Of a stretch of 64,000 nt of DNA, positions 63,991 through 64,000 are shown piece after piece. The stretch covers positions 652,709 through 716,708 of the forward strand of contig RQTK01000143.1 of the NCBI GenBank assembly GCA_003991915.1, in the 5' to 3' direction. Position numbers and translations under genes: made by a program. Under the pieces are notes generated by a model. That model was given only the letters and a program-made list of their open reading frames with translations. It was not told the origin of the DNA and did no database searches. Each line of letters begins with the position of its first letter. Positions within the stretch are counted from its first letter, which is position 1. Origin of the DNA: Elysia chlorotica. Taxonomy: Eukaryota; Mollusca; Gastropoda; Plakobranchidae.

Positions 63991-64000
63991 TTTTATAAAG

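Overview
The window is nuclear DNA of an animal, most likely a mollusc and possibly a gastropod; this is an inference, not proven. The evidence is five intron-rich animal genes with GT-AG introns, long AT-rich introns with huge (CT)n, (AAT)n, (TAC)n and (TTG)n microsatellites, a tRNA-derived SINE with a CAACT-type 3' end, and several molluscan-looking non-LTR fragments. There are no operons or bacterial signals. A 15-base N gap at 23317-23331 marks it as draft assembly.

Layout. (1) 145-18112, + strand: 3' part of a tubulin polyglutamylase gene (TTLL4), 14 exons with consistent phases. One exon carries an odd 77-bp tandem duplication. (2) 31342-21860, - strand: a complete 9-exon gene for a Golgi type II sulfotransferase (CHST15-like), tail to tail with TTLL4. 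(3) 31375-39180: gene-poor, full of repeat and retrotransposon debris. (4) 43891-39258, - strand: a complete 6-exon SPC25 gene (NDC80 kinetochore complex). (5) 44430-47081: a 1.3-kb tandem segmental duplication directly upstream of SPC25. (6) 48982-54993, + strand: BUB3 (spindle checkpoint WD40 protein), with one short exon uncertain. SPC25 and BUB3 are head to head. (7) 58356-63066, + strand: 5' part of LMF1 (lipase maturation factor), including an 11-nt microexon; the gene runs off the right edge.

Functional links: SPC25 and BUB3 both act at the mitotic kinetochore and diverge from one ~5-kb interval. TTLL4 acts on microtubules. CHST15 and LMF1 act in the secretory pathway (Golgi and ER) and are not obviously linked to the others.

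No wholly new multi-gene system was found. The best leads are structural: the frame-compensated duplication in a conserved TTLL4 exon, two very short exons (LMF1 and, less surely, BUB3), a tandemly copied CHST15 exon that lost its splice donor, two copies of a TIR element (one with a perfect 8-bp target duplication), a TTAA-flanked TIR element with a nested SINE, an inverted self-copy of a hAT-like transposase fragment, and a SINE family recognisable in about ten places.
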